Source of the DNA: Candidatus Riesia pediculischaeffi
GTDB lineage: Bacteria; Pseudomonadota; Gammaproteobacteria; Enterobacterales; Enterobacteriaceae
DNA length: 64,000 nt
Assembly (NCBI RefSeq): GCF_002073895.1
Contig: NZ_CP012839.1
Location: forward strand, 419,513-483,512
Reading direction: 5' to 3'
The number at the start of each line of letters is the position of its first letter. Position 1 is the first letter of the stretch. Made by a program: the position numbers and the translations under genes. A model generated the notes under the pieces. It was not told where the DNA came from and searched no databases. It was given only the letters and a program-made list of their open reading frames with translations. Below are positions 11,790 through 21,521 of this stretch, piece after piece.

Positions 11790-12719
11790 TCATTTCTTAA
11801 AAAATTTAGAAAGGAATTTTTTTAAACTAAGGTGGTATTTTTCAAGATCGTCATTGCGATCGACTTCTATTCTGGAAAAACTAGATCTTATCAATCCAAC
11901 TTTATGACAAGCCAGTTTAATAGGAATCGGATTGATAAAATACGATAGTTGTACGATTAATTTATGTAATTTATAATGTAACTTCTTTGCTTTTTCGATC
12001 TTTTCGGATAAAAGAAAATCGCAGATCGAACGTACTACGTTTGCCGCAATGTTCGCTACCACGGATATTACACCATCTCCTCCATTCAATATGAACTGAA
12101 AAAAGTTTAAATCGTTCCCCCCTAGTATGTAAAATCTCCTATTGATCAATTTTTTCATTATTACGATCCTTCTTAAAGAAGGATGAGATTCTTTTATCCC
12201 TACGATGTTATCAATTTTTGATAATTTATAGATTGTTGATAATGAAAGGTTATTTTTAGTTCGAGAAGGAACGTTATATAGTACCTGAGGTGAATCGGTT
12301 GAGTAAGAAATTTCTTTAAAATGAGCATACAGTTCTTCCTGCGATAAAATTCTGCTAAAAGGTGCATTTACTAGATGACCTGCTATTTGAGATTTTTGAA
12401 CTAGCTTATTTGTTAAAACCGCTCCTCTAGTTGAATCGGAATTATTTCCTGCGATGATAGGTATTTTATTATCAGCATACTCTACTGCAGAAAAAATAAC
12501 ATCCATATATTCTTTTTGTGTAAGTTTATAGAACTCTCCCGTAGTTCCACATACGACAATAGATTGAGTTTTTTCTTTTATATGATACTCAACTACTTTT
12601 TTTAAACTAATCTTATCTATACTTCCATCTTCATTCATAGGAGTAACAATTGCTGCGATACTTCCAGAGAAAATTCTTTTTTGACCTTTTTCTTTAACTT
12701 TGTTTGAAGATTGTTTCAT
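11790..12719 (-). CDS. dapA: 4-Hydroxy-tetrahydrodipicolinate synthase with altered active-site Tyr
   Basis: DapA condenses pyruvate with aspartate semialdehyde, the first step of the diaminopimelate branch. The 309-residue TIM barrel keeps GTTGEF (Thr59, equal to E. coli T44), LYNVPSRT (Tyr148 and Arg153, equal to Y133 and R138) and the Schiff-base lysine K176 in IVGIKE. It has an N-terminal extension of about 15 lysine-rich residues. The loop that is TPYYNRP in E. coli reads APFSRIL, so the tyrosines equal to Y106 and Y107 are Phe121 and Ser122. Y107 belongs to the catalytic proton relay donated across the dimer, so activity or substrate could be altered. The NVPSRT block still favours DapA over sialate lyase relatives. 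Confidence 0.9.
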   Translation of the reverse strand: MKQSSNKVKEKGQKRIFSGSIAAIVTPMNEDGSIDKISLKKVVEYHIKEKTQSIVVCGTTGEFYKLTQKEYMDVIFSAVEYADNKIPIIAGNNSDSTRGAVLTNKLVQKSQIAGHLVNAPFSRILSQEELYAHFKEISYSTDSPQVLYNVPSRTKNNLSLSTIYKLSKIDNIVGIKESHPSLRRIVIMKKLINRRFYILGGNDLNFFQFILNGGDGVISVVANIAANVVRSICDFLLSEKIEKAKKLHYKLHKLIVQLSYFINPIPIKLACHKVGLIRSSFSRIEVDRNDDLEKYHLSLKKFLSKFFKK

Positions 12720-13625
12720 ATATCATCTAAAAATTTAGTTACCATTGCCGGATGATCTTTAAAAAAAAAGATTAAAACTTTAAGAATTCTTATATTTGTA
12801 AAAATTGAACTAAACTGTATTCAAATCGTTTATAAAACGGTTGGTATTTATTATTTACAACAACATATCAATCGACATAATTTTCAATTCTTTGCAAATG
12901 GATTCTTCATGATTGATTCTAACAATGAAACTGATAAAATCTATTGCAGTCATACTTGAAGAAAGTGTATAAAATCCAATACGATATGGAAATACTTCCA
13001 TTTGATATTTTGATAAGAGATCCTAAAATTAAAAAAATTTTTCGAATTAAATTGGTAGATATTACGATGGAGATATTTTATTCGATTGAAAATTTAACTT
13101 AATTCATAAACATATTTGAAATATTTTATATGCATGTTACGTCGATATAGTACAAATGGATAATCGAATAGTCATTTATCTTTTATTTAAAATTTAAAAA
13201 AACCATAAAAATGATGTCTTCCTGATCTATCTGAATTAGAAGTATATGAAATTATGTGATAACTATAAGAGATAGATTCAGCTATTATCAAAAAGACCTT
13301 TTATCTTACATGTTCTCGAAGAAACTAAATTTCAAAATTTTTGGAAATAAGTATTAAAACTTAATAAAATTTAAATGAAAAATATTCATGAATAAAAATC
13401 TAATCAAAATGTTCTCTCGCAAATCTGATAAGTAAGAATATATTATTTTACATTCGATCTGATCTCGACGTACAGTACGATCTTATGTTATATGCGTTAT
13501 GTACGTGATATACGGACCTAATGAAAAACAGTTTAACTAATCTTAACGGACGGTCAGTGATAAAACAATTGGGAGTACAGTTTAATTTCGACCTATAATT
13601 TCGTTCTTTCATCCTTGATAAAAGA
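12720..13625. other. Spacer between dapA and upp
   Basis: This 906-bp AT-rich region has no supported gene. A 69-codon minus-strand ORF (13448-13657) overlaps the 3' end of upp in another frame and resembles no family I know. In E. coli uraA follows upp, but I could not recognise UraA remnants. Confidence 0.4.
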
Positions 13626-14252
13626 CTACTTTGTTCCAAAAATTTTATCTCCAGCATCTCCCAAACCAGGGATAATGTAGCTATTTTTATTCAATTTTCT
13701 ATCAATGGAAGCAGTATACAATTCAACATCTGGATGGAAAAGCTTTAGTTTCTCTATACCTTCTGGAGACGAAACAATAACGATAACTTTAATAGACTTG
13801 CATCCGTATTTCTTTAGTAATTCGATCGTAGCGAGTATTGATCCACCAGTGGCTAACATCGGATCTAAAACTAATGCCATCCTTTCTTCAATATTCGAAG
13901 CTAACTTTTGAAAGTACAAAATTGGTTTCAATGTTATTTGATCACGATATACACCTACTAAACTGATTCTAGCACTTGGGATGTTCTCCAATACTCCATC
14001 CATCATTCCTAATCCAGCACGTAATATCGGAACAACAGTAATTTTTTTTCCTTTTATTTTTTTAGTTTTTACCTTTCCTAACCATCCATCGATGATAATT
14101 GTTTCTGTTTCTAGATTTGCCGTCGCTTCATATGTCAGAAGGCTTCCTATTTCAGAAGAAAGTTCTCGAAAACTCTTAGTGTTAATATCTCTGTGTCTCA
14201 TTAATCCAAGTTTATGTTGAACTAATGGATGTTTTACCTCAATGATCTTCAT
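13626..14252 (-). CDS. upp: Uracil phosphoribosyltransferase
   Basis: Upp makes UMP from uracil and PRPP in pyrimidine salvage. The 208 residues equal the E. coli length. It starts [19 protein letters not shown] and contains [12 protein letters not shown], the PRPP-binding loop [10 protein letters not shown] at about 129-138, and the uracil-binding C-terminus [15 protein letters not shown]. Nothing is missing. It stands alone between two long spacers, without the permease gene uraA that follows it in E. coli, so it may serve to recycle internal uracil. Confidence 0.96.
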   Translation of the reverse strand: MKIIEVKHPLVQHKLGLMRHRDINTKSFRELSSEIGSLLTYEATANLETETIIIDGWLGKVKTKKIKGKKITVVPILRAGLGMMDGVLENIPSARISLVGVYRDQITLKPILYFQKLASNIEERMALVLDPMLATGGSILATIELLKKYGCKSIKVIVIVSSPEGIEKLKLFHPDVELYTASIDRKLNKNSYIIPGLGDAGDKIFGTK

Positions 14253-15720
14253 AATTCATTGTTCCTTGTCTTTAAGTGAAAATAAAGTTAGAATGATGGG
14301 ACTGTTCTGATGATTTTACCGTTTTAGATAATTATAAACATATCGAAGATATGTGTATACGAAATGAGAAAGTGATGTTTTCGTCGTATCTCGATTCTTA
14401 CTCTATGAAAAAGACCATTTATACATGATTAATCTAATCTTTTTTTTTGATTTTTTAAAATGGTTCAAAACATCATAACAAACAACCAACACCTTAATTT
14501 GATAAGGATGTATAACTTTTACCTAATCAAACGAACGTTAGATGTTACTTGATCTTTCAAACTGGTATTAAATCGTCAAGAGTTAATCTATTTTATTTTT
14601 TTTAAAATCCGTTTTTATGATTTTTACATTTATTAGCAATTTTAGAACATGCTGTATAAAGTATCCGCGATGATGATCACTTTTTAAGGTTATTACCTGA
14701 TAAAAAATATTATTTATAAAATATTCCCTGAGATATCTCATACGCCTAATAGTTTTTATAAAGAAAGGATTTCAATCATTTAAACCATATTCATGTTGCA
14801 TATATCTTTTAGTTTGATAAAAACATTGATTAATGGTAGAAATGAAAAACTAATGAAATTGTATCTTTTCTCTTATTCAATCTCTTACGAATACAAGAGA
14901 TGATTGATGCTCTTATCAAACAAAACTGTATCATCTGAAACAACAAGATGTTGTTAAATATATCGACGTAATACTAATTTATTAAATTTGATATAACTCT
15001 CCATAGCTTTTAATTTTTAGATAGAAAAGAGATTCTCTTCGATACTTACTTTCTATGTATTCTATAGAAGTTTTTAAATAAGTTTAATCTTAATTTTCAT
15101 TTTTCTAAGGTGTATGCTCCGTAATACATTTCTCTTTACATTTGAAATATTTTCATAAAATTTAATTTAACTTAAACGTTATCATTATCGTATTTAAATT
15201 AATCCATAAATTTTTATAAAAATAAAATATTGAATTTTTAGAAATGATATTGTTAAAAATTTTCTTGATTTTATGAAGATGTTAAATTTAAAAAAAAGAT
15301 TAAATAGATTTGGTGATTAAATTTTTGGATCGATTTTGATCGACTGTAGAATGGTTCTTCTTAGAACAAATTTTTGATGACTCTATGTTCGAGGAATTGT
15401 TTTACATTATCGAATTCTTAGGAATGGTGGGCAGGATACAAATGCGAATTTTTTTGAATTTAAGATAGGATAAGTTCCATACATTTAATTGTAGATAGGG
15501 ATCTGATGTCGTAATAAATTCGACAAATTCTTATTAAATACAAATATCTTTATGAAAGTTGAGATGCTAGATATCAATATAATCTTGTTCTGCTTAAGTA
15601 TTTTAAGAAAATTAACTTTTCGATCGCTATCGAATCCATTTTTGGAAAGATATTCATATCTTAACAATCTCTAGTAGATGTTCATTTTTTTATGTAAAAA
15701 TTATCAAGGAATTTAAAAAT
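14253..15720. other. Long non-coding stretch upstream of the mgtE remnant
   Basis: About 1.5 kb without a credible gene. Several AT-rich homopolymers occur, and the only ORFs are 60-70 codons, on the strand opposite the mgtE remnant. The right-hand part (about 15300-15720) is where the N-terminal and CBS domains of MgtE should lie, and probably contains their eroded sequence, but I could not align it. The rest may be dead DNA. Confidence 0.4.
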
Positions 15721-16359
15721 TAAATAGATTCAATTTCCCATACAACATTAATTATTGAAGATAGAGTTTTGGAAAAAAATAGAGAAAAAGAGAAAAACAG
15801 CAAAACCGAATTGAACCATATAGAAAACATTTTTTCTTCAATATGGAGATCCGTCAGAAATAGATGGATTTGGCCTACAATCAATTTATGTACAGCTTTT
15901 ATTGCTTCTAGAGTCATTGAGATTTTCGAAAGCACTATTTCTCACATTGTTGTTCTGGCAACTCTTATGCCGATAGTTGCTTGTGTAGGAGGGAACACAG
16001 GAAATCAGACCACAACGATAATTATTAGAGCTATCGCATTACATCAAGTAAAATTAAGCGATATTTCTTTCCTGTTCTTGAGAGAATTAGGAGTTGCCCT
16101 AGTTAACGGAATATTTTGTGGGAGTATTACAGGGGTGATCACTTATTTTCTATATCATAGTATAAAAATAAGTATGATCATGATGCTAGCAATGATCTTG
16201 AATTTAATGACAGCTGCCTTGATCGGTGTAGCGATACCTTTAATTATGATAAAAATCGGAAAAGATCCAGCGATCGGATCTAGTGTCATTATCACTGCAA
16301 TCACTGATACGAGTGGTTTTTTTATATTTCTTTGGTTAGCTACGCTATTTTTGATATAA
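15721..16359 (+). pseudogene. mgtE: MgtE-type magnesium transporter, transmembrane domain only
   Basis: The frame is open from the TAA at 15721 to 16359, with TTG 15769 as the only plausible start before the membrane part. The 196 residues match only the C-terminal membrane domain of MgtE Mg2+ channels (whole protein about 450 aa). After a linker resembling the end of the second CBS domain (LIIEDRVLE) come WRSVRNRWIWPTINLCTAF and MPIVACVGGNTGNQTTT. Five hydrophobic helices lie at about 34-53, 62-86, 105-130, 133-158 and 168-195, and the pore Asp in ITDTSGFF is conserved. The cytosolic N and CBS gating domains are gone. It could be a decaying gene or a stripped, ungated channel. No good ribosome site is seen. 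Confidence 0.7.
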
Positions 16360-16502
16360 ATGATGTTCTGTTATGAACGTAGTGGAAGACGTGTCCGTTT
16401 TATTATGTACATTAAGGATCTAAACACCATATTTTAGACATGTTACAGTTGTTTCTTATCTTACAAATATCTTTTTTATAAAAAATTACGCAAGATAGAT
16501 AG

Positions 16503-17813
16503 ATGAAAATACCGCGTTCTGAAAAATTAGAGCTTTTATCTCCGATTAGATCAGTGAAGTGCATGCGATATGCTTTTCACTATGGAGCAGATGCTGTTTA
16601 TGGGGGGATTCCAAGATATAGTTTAAGAGTGCGAAATAATGAATTAAACATCAATAAGTTAGGTCAATGTATACAAGAAGCACATAGATTAAATAAAAGA
16701 TTTTATGTTGTAGCAAATATAATTCCACATAATAATAAGATAAAGACTTTTATAAAGGATATGGATTCGATTATTAGTTTAGATCCAGATGCATTAATCG
16801 TGTCTGATCCAGGGATAATTCTTTTAATTAAAGAAAATTTTCCAAAAGTTAACATACACCTCTCGGTACAAGCTAACACGACAAACTTTTTATCTGTGAA
16901 ATTTTGGGAAAAGATTGGAATCAAACGCATTATTCTGTCAAGAGAACTATCCATTCACGAAATATTTGAGATTCATAAAAAGAACCCAAAAATAGAACTA
17001 GAAGTGTTTATTCATGGATCTCTTTGTATTGCATATTCTGGACGTTGTCTAATTTCTTCATATTTAAATAGAAAAGATTCTAATCAAGGTGTCTGTGATC
17101 ATTCTTGTAGAAAAGCATATTCTATAAATCAAGAAAAACTTGTATTAGACAATTTTCGTAGTTCTTATGAATTGGAAGAAACGAATTTAGATGAAAATGT
17201 AGGACGAACATATTCTAGAAGTCTTTCGATCATCGAAGATAGACACGGATCATACATCATGAACTCTAAAGATCTATGTGGTATTGGAAGCATCAAAGAT
17301 TTGATCAAATCAGGTGTATCCTCCTTTAAAATAGAAGGAAGATCGAAATCTGTGTTTTATTGTGCGAGAACAGCTCAAATTTATAGAAAAGCGATAGATA
17401 ATATTTGTTCCGGAAGAGAGGTTGATCAGTTATTAATTGATAATATAAATAATCTCTCTAATAGAGGGTATACGGAAGGATTTTTTAAAAGAGATTTATC
17501 GCATATGTTTCACCAGAATTATGAGAGAAGCCATTCTCTTTCTATCACTCAAAAATTTGTAGGAGAGTTCACAGGGAAGCTAGAATATGAGTTCGCCGAA
17601 GTATTAGTAAAAAACAGATTTCTCATAGGAGATCATCTTGAGTTGATGAATTCAAAAAAAAATATTCAATTCACTTTGAAAAAAATGTTTAATGAACAAA
17701 ATAAAATGATTGATTCTACAGATAACAATAAGATTGTGTATATTTCAGTTCCAAAGATAGATTCAATTGACCTAAAGTTTGCTATGCTCATCTTAAATGT
17801 ACGTAATAAATAA
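16503..17813 (+). CDS. trhP: Peptidase U32-family tRNA hydroxylation protein TrhP (YegQ)
   Basis: The 436-residue protein aligns end to end with E. coli YegQ/TrhP (453 aa), needed for prephenate-dependent 5-hydroxylation of uridine 34 in certain tRNAs. Conserved blocks are LELLSPIRSVKCMRYAFHYG, RYSLRVRNNE, LSVQANT, the cysteine-rich segment FIHGSLCIAYSGRC followed by NQGVCDHSCR (probable Fe-S ligands), IMNSKDLCGIGSI and FKIEGRSKS. The C-terminal FVGEFTG domain is present. Despite the historical U32 peptidase label it is unlikely to be a protease. Keeping it implies that some wobble-base modification is still made; the shikimate route to prephenate is hinted at by aroH next door. Confidence 0.93.
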   Translation: MKIPRSEKLELLSPIRSVKCMRYAFHYGADAVYGGIPRYSLRVRNNELNINKLGQCIQEAHRLNKRFYVVANIIPHNNKIKTFIKDMDSIISLDPDALIVSDPGIILLIKENFPKVNIHLSVQANTTNFLSVKFWEKIGIKRIILSRELSIHEIFEIHKKNPKIELEVFIHGSLCIAYSGRCLISSYLNRKDSNQGVCDHSCRKAYSINQEKLVLDNFRSSYELEETNLDENVGRTYSRSLSIIEDRHGSYIMNSKDLCGIGSIKDLIKSGVSSFKIEGRSKSVFYCARTAQIYRKAIDNICSGREVDQLLIDNINNLSNRGYTEGFFKRDLSHMFHQNYERSHSLSITQKFVGEFTGKLEYEFAEVLVKNRFLIGDHLELMNSKKNIQFTLKKMFNEQNKMIDSTDNNKIVYISVPKIDSIDLKFAMLILNVRNK

Positions 17814-17925
17814 AAACTCTTTCATATCAACATTTGTTTGTACACTTGAAGAAAATCTACTCTATTAGTTATGTGTATAAATATTTAGAGAAGTTAAGGT
17901 GTACATTCTTTTCAAATGTGGAATT

Positions 17926-18987
17926 TTAAATGCTATTGATCCTGATTTTAGCGACTTTCATGAGAAAATCTAACAATTTTCTCGTATCTTTCCAGCTTAA
18001 ACATGGATCAGTGATCGATTGTCCATATCTCAGAAACTTTTTATTCCTTATGTCTTGAGATCCTTCAACTAAGAAACTTTCAGCCATGATTCCAAAAACA
18101 CAACTCTTTCTACCTCGTGATTGTTCGAATATTTTTTTTGCTATATCGATTTGTCGATAATATTTTTTTTGACAGTTTCCATGACTTAAATCAATCAATA
18201 ATTTTCTTGGAAGTTGTGATTTTTTTAACTGATAGTATGCTATATCTATAAATTTTTTTCCATAATTTGGTTTTTTTCCTCCTCTCATCACGATATGACT
18301 ACATTTGTTTCCAAACGTTCGATAGATTTTTATTTTCCCATTTTGATCTTGAGTTAGGATGACATTTCTCATCCTTGATGATAGAATTGCGTTGATTGCA
18401 ACATTAATATTCCCATTTGTTCCATTTTTAAAACCTACTGGAAACGGCAACGCAGAAACCATTTGTCTATGTATCGGACTCTCTACAGTTCTTGCACCGA
18501 TAGAACCCCAACTAACTAAATCTGATATATATCGAAAGATCATCGTATCTAAGAATTCTGTTGCAATTGGAAGTCCTAACTTGTTGATGTTGATCAAAAG
18601 CTCTCTAGCGATTTTCAATCCCTTGTTAACCTGATATGAATTATTAATATCAGGATCTAGTATTGATCCTTTCCATCCGGAAATAGTTCTTGGTTTCTCA
18701 AAATATGCTCTCATAACTATTTGTAAATAATCTTTATAACGGATGTGCAATTTAGAAAGCATTTTTGCATATTCGAAGACCGCGTAATGATCATGAACTG
18801 AACAAGGTCCAATTATCACTAATAATCTTTTATCTTCTCCGGATAATATAGATTCTATTTTTTTTCTAGAATTTATCACATGCTTTATGATATCTTCAGA
18901 TATAGGAAATTCATTGATTAATTGGTTGGGTGTAATTAGATCATCCAATAATTTAATTTTTAATTCATTTTTTATATACATTCTCAT
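17926..18987 (-). CDS. aroH: 3-Deoxy-7-phosphoheptulonate (DAHP) synthase, AroH type
   Basis: DAHP synthase condenses phosphoenolpyruvate and erythrose-4-phosphate, the entry step to chorismate. The 353-residue class I enzyme has LLVIIGPCSVHD, MRAYFEKPRTISGWKG, GARTVESPIHRQM, FPVGFKNGTNG and DLSHGNCQKKYYRQ. Among the three E. coli isozymes it resembles AroH best (GEDKRLLVIIGPCS, IMAESFLVEGSQ, YGQSITDPCLSW), the tryptophan-sensitive form. In E. coli aroH also lies near the suf operon, so the neighbourhood supports this. With pabB at 60.8 kb, chorismate for folate is a plausible reason for retention. It is convergent with trhP. Confidence 0.92.
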   Translation of the reverse strand: MRMYIKNELKIKLLDDLITPNQLINEFPISEDIIKHVINSRKKIESILSGEDKRLLVIIGPCSVHDHYAVFEYAKMLSKLHIRYKDYLQIVMRAYFEKPRTISGWKGSILDPDINNSYQVNKGLKIARELLININKLGLPIATEFLDTMIFRYISDLVSWGSIGARTVESPIHRQMVSALPFPVGFKNGTNGNINVAINAILSSRMRNVILTQDQNGKIKIYRTFGNKCSHIVMRGGKKPNYGKKFIDIAYYQLKKSQLPRKLLIDLSHGNCQKKYYRQIDIAKKIFEQSRGRKSCVFGIMAESFLVEGSQDIRNKKFLRYGQSITDPCLSWKDTRKLLDFLMKVAKIRINSI

Positions 18988-19593
18988 CCCTTTATGACAA
19001 TAAGCTATTAATCAATATAAATAAACTGATCTCTATACATAGTTCTAATCCATATGTTCAGAATTTAAGTTCATGGTTGTAAATATGTTAAAGATATTGA
19101 TAACTTCTTTAATTCAAGAATATTATTTCAATTATAAAAATATCTTCTTGATGACACACTAAGAATATATTTAACTATCTCTAATCACAAGATTTCAAAT
19201 ATCTACGTTGAACATCAATCTATCATATCTTTTAAAAGATTCTCCAACTATTTTGTTTTTATTTCATAGAATCTTTGTTGGACTCTGTTATTTACATAGA
19301 AATTTCATTCAATGACGCAAACTTTATAGAACAAAACACGATGTAAAGATCATATCATTTCATAAAATCGTGATAATCAGTTATCGAACGTTTTACACAA
19401 CAGTTCACTATTACTTTATCCTATCGCATGATAAACGTTTAGAAATTTTATCTTTTTAACATCAAATGATTGCTTTATATTTTTATTAGATAATATCGAT
19501 TATTAATGAAGTATTTTTGATGAAAATAATATACAATAAACAATTGATTCCGATTTTTCATTCAATTATTATAAATTTTGGATTATAGTTAGT
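18988..19593. other. Spacer upstream of the suf operon
   Basis: 606 bp, AT-rich, between the divergent aroH and sufA. It should contain both promoters. I saw no convincing Fur, IscR or OxyR operator and no gene. Confidence 0.35.
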
Positions 19594-19975
19594 ATGAGCA
19601 ATGAATCTCTTAGATTGATCCAGATAGGACATAGTAATAACAAATGGATAATTAACATCACAAAAAATGCATTCAACAAAATAAATCATATCTTAGAAGA
19701 AGATCGATCGAAAGATTCGTGGATTTTTTTTAAATTTCTTGAAATCTGGATGTTTAGGATCTTCCTATAATATAAGTAAAATATACAAAAACGATCTTTC
19801 TTATCTAGTTTTTAGTAGAGATAATATAAATATTTTCGTTATTCATAAGTTTATCCAATTCATTGATGGGATAAAGATTGACTATATCAAAGAAGGATTA
19901 AATAGAAGGTTTACATTTGAACATCCAAAGATTGTTCGATCCTGCAAGTGCGGAGAAAGTTTTGTTTTTATTTAG
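19594..19975 (+). pseudogene. sufA: SufA Fe-S cluster carrier, frameshifted at a T8 tract
   Basis: SufA is an A-type carrier that passes Fe-S clusters from SufBCD to target proteins. The gene starts at ATG 19594 and reads in one frame to about 19731 (ending SWIFF). After the T8 run (19724-19731) the homologous sequence continues in another frame as FLKSGCLGSSY, FIQFIDGIKIDYIKEGLNRRF and SCKCGESF to the TAG at 19975. Removing one T gives IFLNFLKSGCLG, which aligns with the E. coli VRLGVKQTGCAG, and a protein of 126 residues (E. coli 122). All three cluster-binding cysteines are kept, one in SGC and two in CKCG. Such intact flanks suggest a very recent mutation, slippage rescue, or a sequencing error. 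Confidence 0.85.
19724..19731 (+). repeat. T8 homopolymer at the sufA frameshift
   Basis: Eight T occur where seven would keep sufA in one frame. The downstream frame has no ATG near the junction, only a TTG at 19739. Confidence 0.75.
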
Positions 19976-19987
19976 AAAATATTGAAG

Positions 19988-21484
19988 ATGTATAAAAAAA
20001 TAAAAAATCTTTCAAAAATAAATAAATCAAGTTTTAAGGAATTATATAAATACGGTTTTTCTACACCAGTTACTTCAGATAAAACTAATATAGGAATCAG
20101 CGAAGAAACTATCTATCAGATCTCTGAAAGAAGAAACGAACCAAGATGGATGTTAAATTTTAGATTGCAATCCTATAAAAAGTGGCTAGATATGGAAGAA
20201 CCTCATTGGTTGAACGGATATTATCCTAGGATTAACTATCAGAACTATATCTATTATTCTTCTCCATTTCTAAAACAAAATAAGATCGATTCAAAAAATT
20301 CACAAAAAGATTTTTCTATTAAAGATGTTTCAGTTAATAACGATGGTCATATTGTTAGAAAAGAGGTGGAAAATACTTTTAAGAAACTTGGTGTGCCCAT
20401 CGAAAAAGATAGCAATGTTGCCGTAGATGCAGTTTTTGATTCAGTCTCAGTTTTTACAACTTATAAAAAAGATTTAGAAAAAATTGGAATCATCTTCTGT
20501 TCTTTTAATCAAGCGATTCATCAATATCCAGAATTGGTTAAAAAATATTTAGGAAGTGTCGTTCCAAACGATGATAATTTTTTTGCATCTTTAAACTCCG
20601 CGGTAGCTTCCGATGGAACCTTTATATATGTACCAAAATACACCAGATGTCCTATAGAATTATCCACTTACTTCAGGATCAATGAAAAAGATACAGGTCA
20701 ATTTGAACGCACAATACTGATTGCAGACGAAGGAAGCGAACTGAGTTATCTAGAAGGTTGTTCAGCACCGATCAGAAAAAGATATCAGCTACACGCTGCG
20801 GTGGTCGAGGTCGTTGTACATGAAAAGGCTAAAGTAAAATATTCAACTATTCAGAACTGGTTTCCTGGAGAGAAGGATAAACAAAATGGTATCTTAAATT
20901 TTGTGACGAAAAGGGCTGCCTGTATTGGAAGTTATTCCAATATGTCTTGGATACAATCTGAGATTGGGTCGGCTATCACTTGGAAATATCCTAGCGTGAT
21001 TTTAAAAGGAGATAACTCTGTGGGAGAATTTTATTCTATATCCACTACTAATGGAAATCAACAAGCGGATACTGGAACTAAGATGATTCACATTGGAAAA
21101 AACACAAGTTCTATAATCATCTCTAAAGGGATTGCGTCTGATGAAAGTATCAACACCTATCGTGGATTAGTAAAAATCTCTAAAAATTCATCTTTTTCTC
21201 GAAACTATACTCAATGCGATTCCTTATTGGTCGGCAATGAAAGCAGTTCACACACGCTTCCATCGATTGTTGTTGAAAATAATACATCTCAATTAGCACA
21301 TGAAGCTACCACGTCTAAAATCAGCGAAGAACAGATATTTTATTTTTTACAAAGAGGAATCAACCGAGAAGATGCTATTTCTATAATTATAAATGGTTTT
21401 TGCAGAGATATTTTTTCTAAATTTCCATTAGAATTTTCAGCAGAAGTACAAGATCTCTTGAGAAGAAATTTAAAGAATGGTTGA
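19988..21484 (+). CDS. sufB: Fe-S cluster assembly scaffold protein SufB
   Basis: SufB is the core scaffold of the SufBC2D complex, where sulfur delivered by SufSE is assembled into clusters. The frame extends to a TTG at 19982, but ATG 19988 is the likelier start and gives 498 residues (E. coli 495). Typical blocks include ISERRNEPRWMLNFRLQ, the central beta-helix region (GSVVPNDDNFFASLNSAVASDGTF in segments), ISKGIASDESINTYRG, RNYTQCDSLL and the C-terminal HEATTSKISEEQIFYFLQRG. It lies 12 nt after the sufA stop, inside a tight operon. Confidence 0.96.
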   Translation: MYKKIKNLSKINKSSFKELYKYGFSTPVTSDKTNIGISEETIYQISERRNEPRWMLNFRLQSYKKWLDMEEPHWLNGYYPRINYQNYIYYSSPFLKQNKIDSKNSQKDFSIKDVSVNNDGHIVRKEVENTFKKLGVPIEKDSNVAVDAVFDSVSVFTTYKKDLEKIGIIFCSFNQAIHQYPELVKKYLGSVVPNDDNFFASLNSAVASDGTFIYVPKYTRCPIELSTYFRINEKDTGQFERTILIADEGSELSYLEGCSAPIRKRYQLHAAVVEVVVHEKAKVKYSTIQNWFPGEKDKQNGILNFVTKRAACIGSYSNMSWIQSEIGSAITWKYPSVILKGDNSVGEFYSISTTNGNQQADTGTKMIHIGKNTSSIIISKGIASDESINTYRGLVKISKNSSFSRNYTQCDSLLVGNESSSHTLPSIVVENNTSQLAHEATTSKISEEQIFYFLQRGINREDAISIIINGFCRDIFSKFPLEFSAEVQDLLRRNLKNG

Positions 21485-21521
21485 AATGTGTACACGACGA
21501 TTAATACGTTCAAATGAAATT

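Noticed and set aside
13448-13657. A 69-codon minus-strand ORF after upp
   Set aside because: It overlaps the 3' end of upp in a different frame and shows no UraA or other similarity.
15485-15935. Two minus-strand ORFs around the mgtE 5' region
   Set aside because: The right one is antisense to the conserved MgtE part. The other has low-complexity composition and no similarity.
17813-17926. Inverted TGTACAC / GTGTACA repeats between trhP and aroH as a terminator
   Set aside because: The arms are about 50 nt apart and no U-run follows, so a functional hairpin is doubtful.
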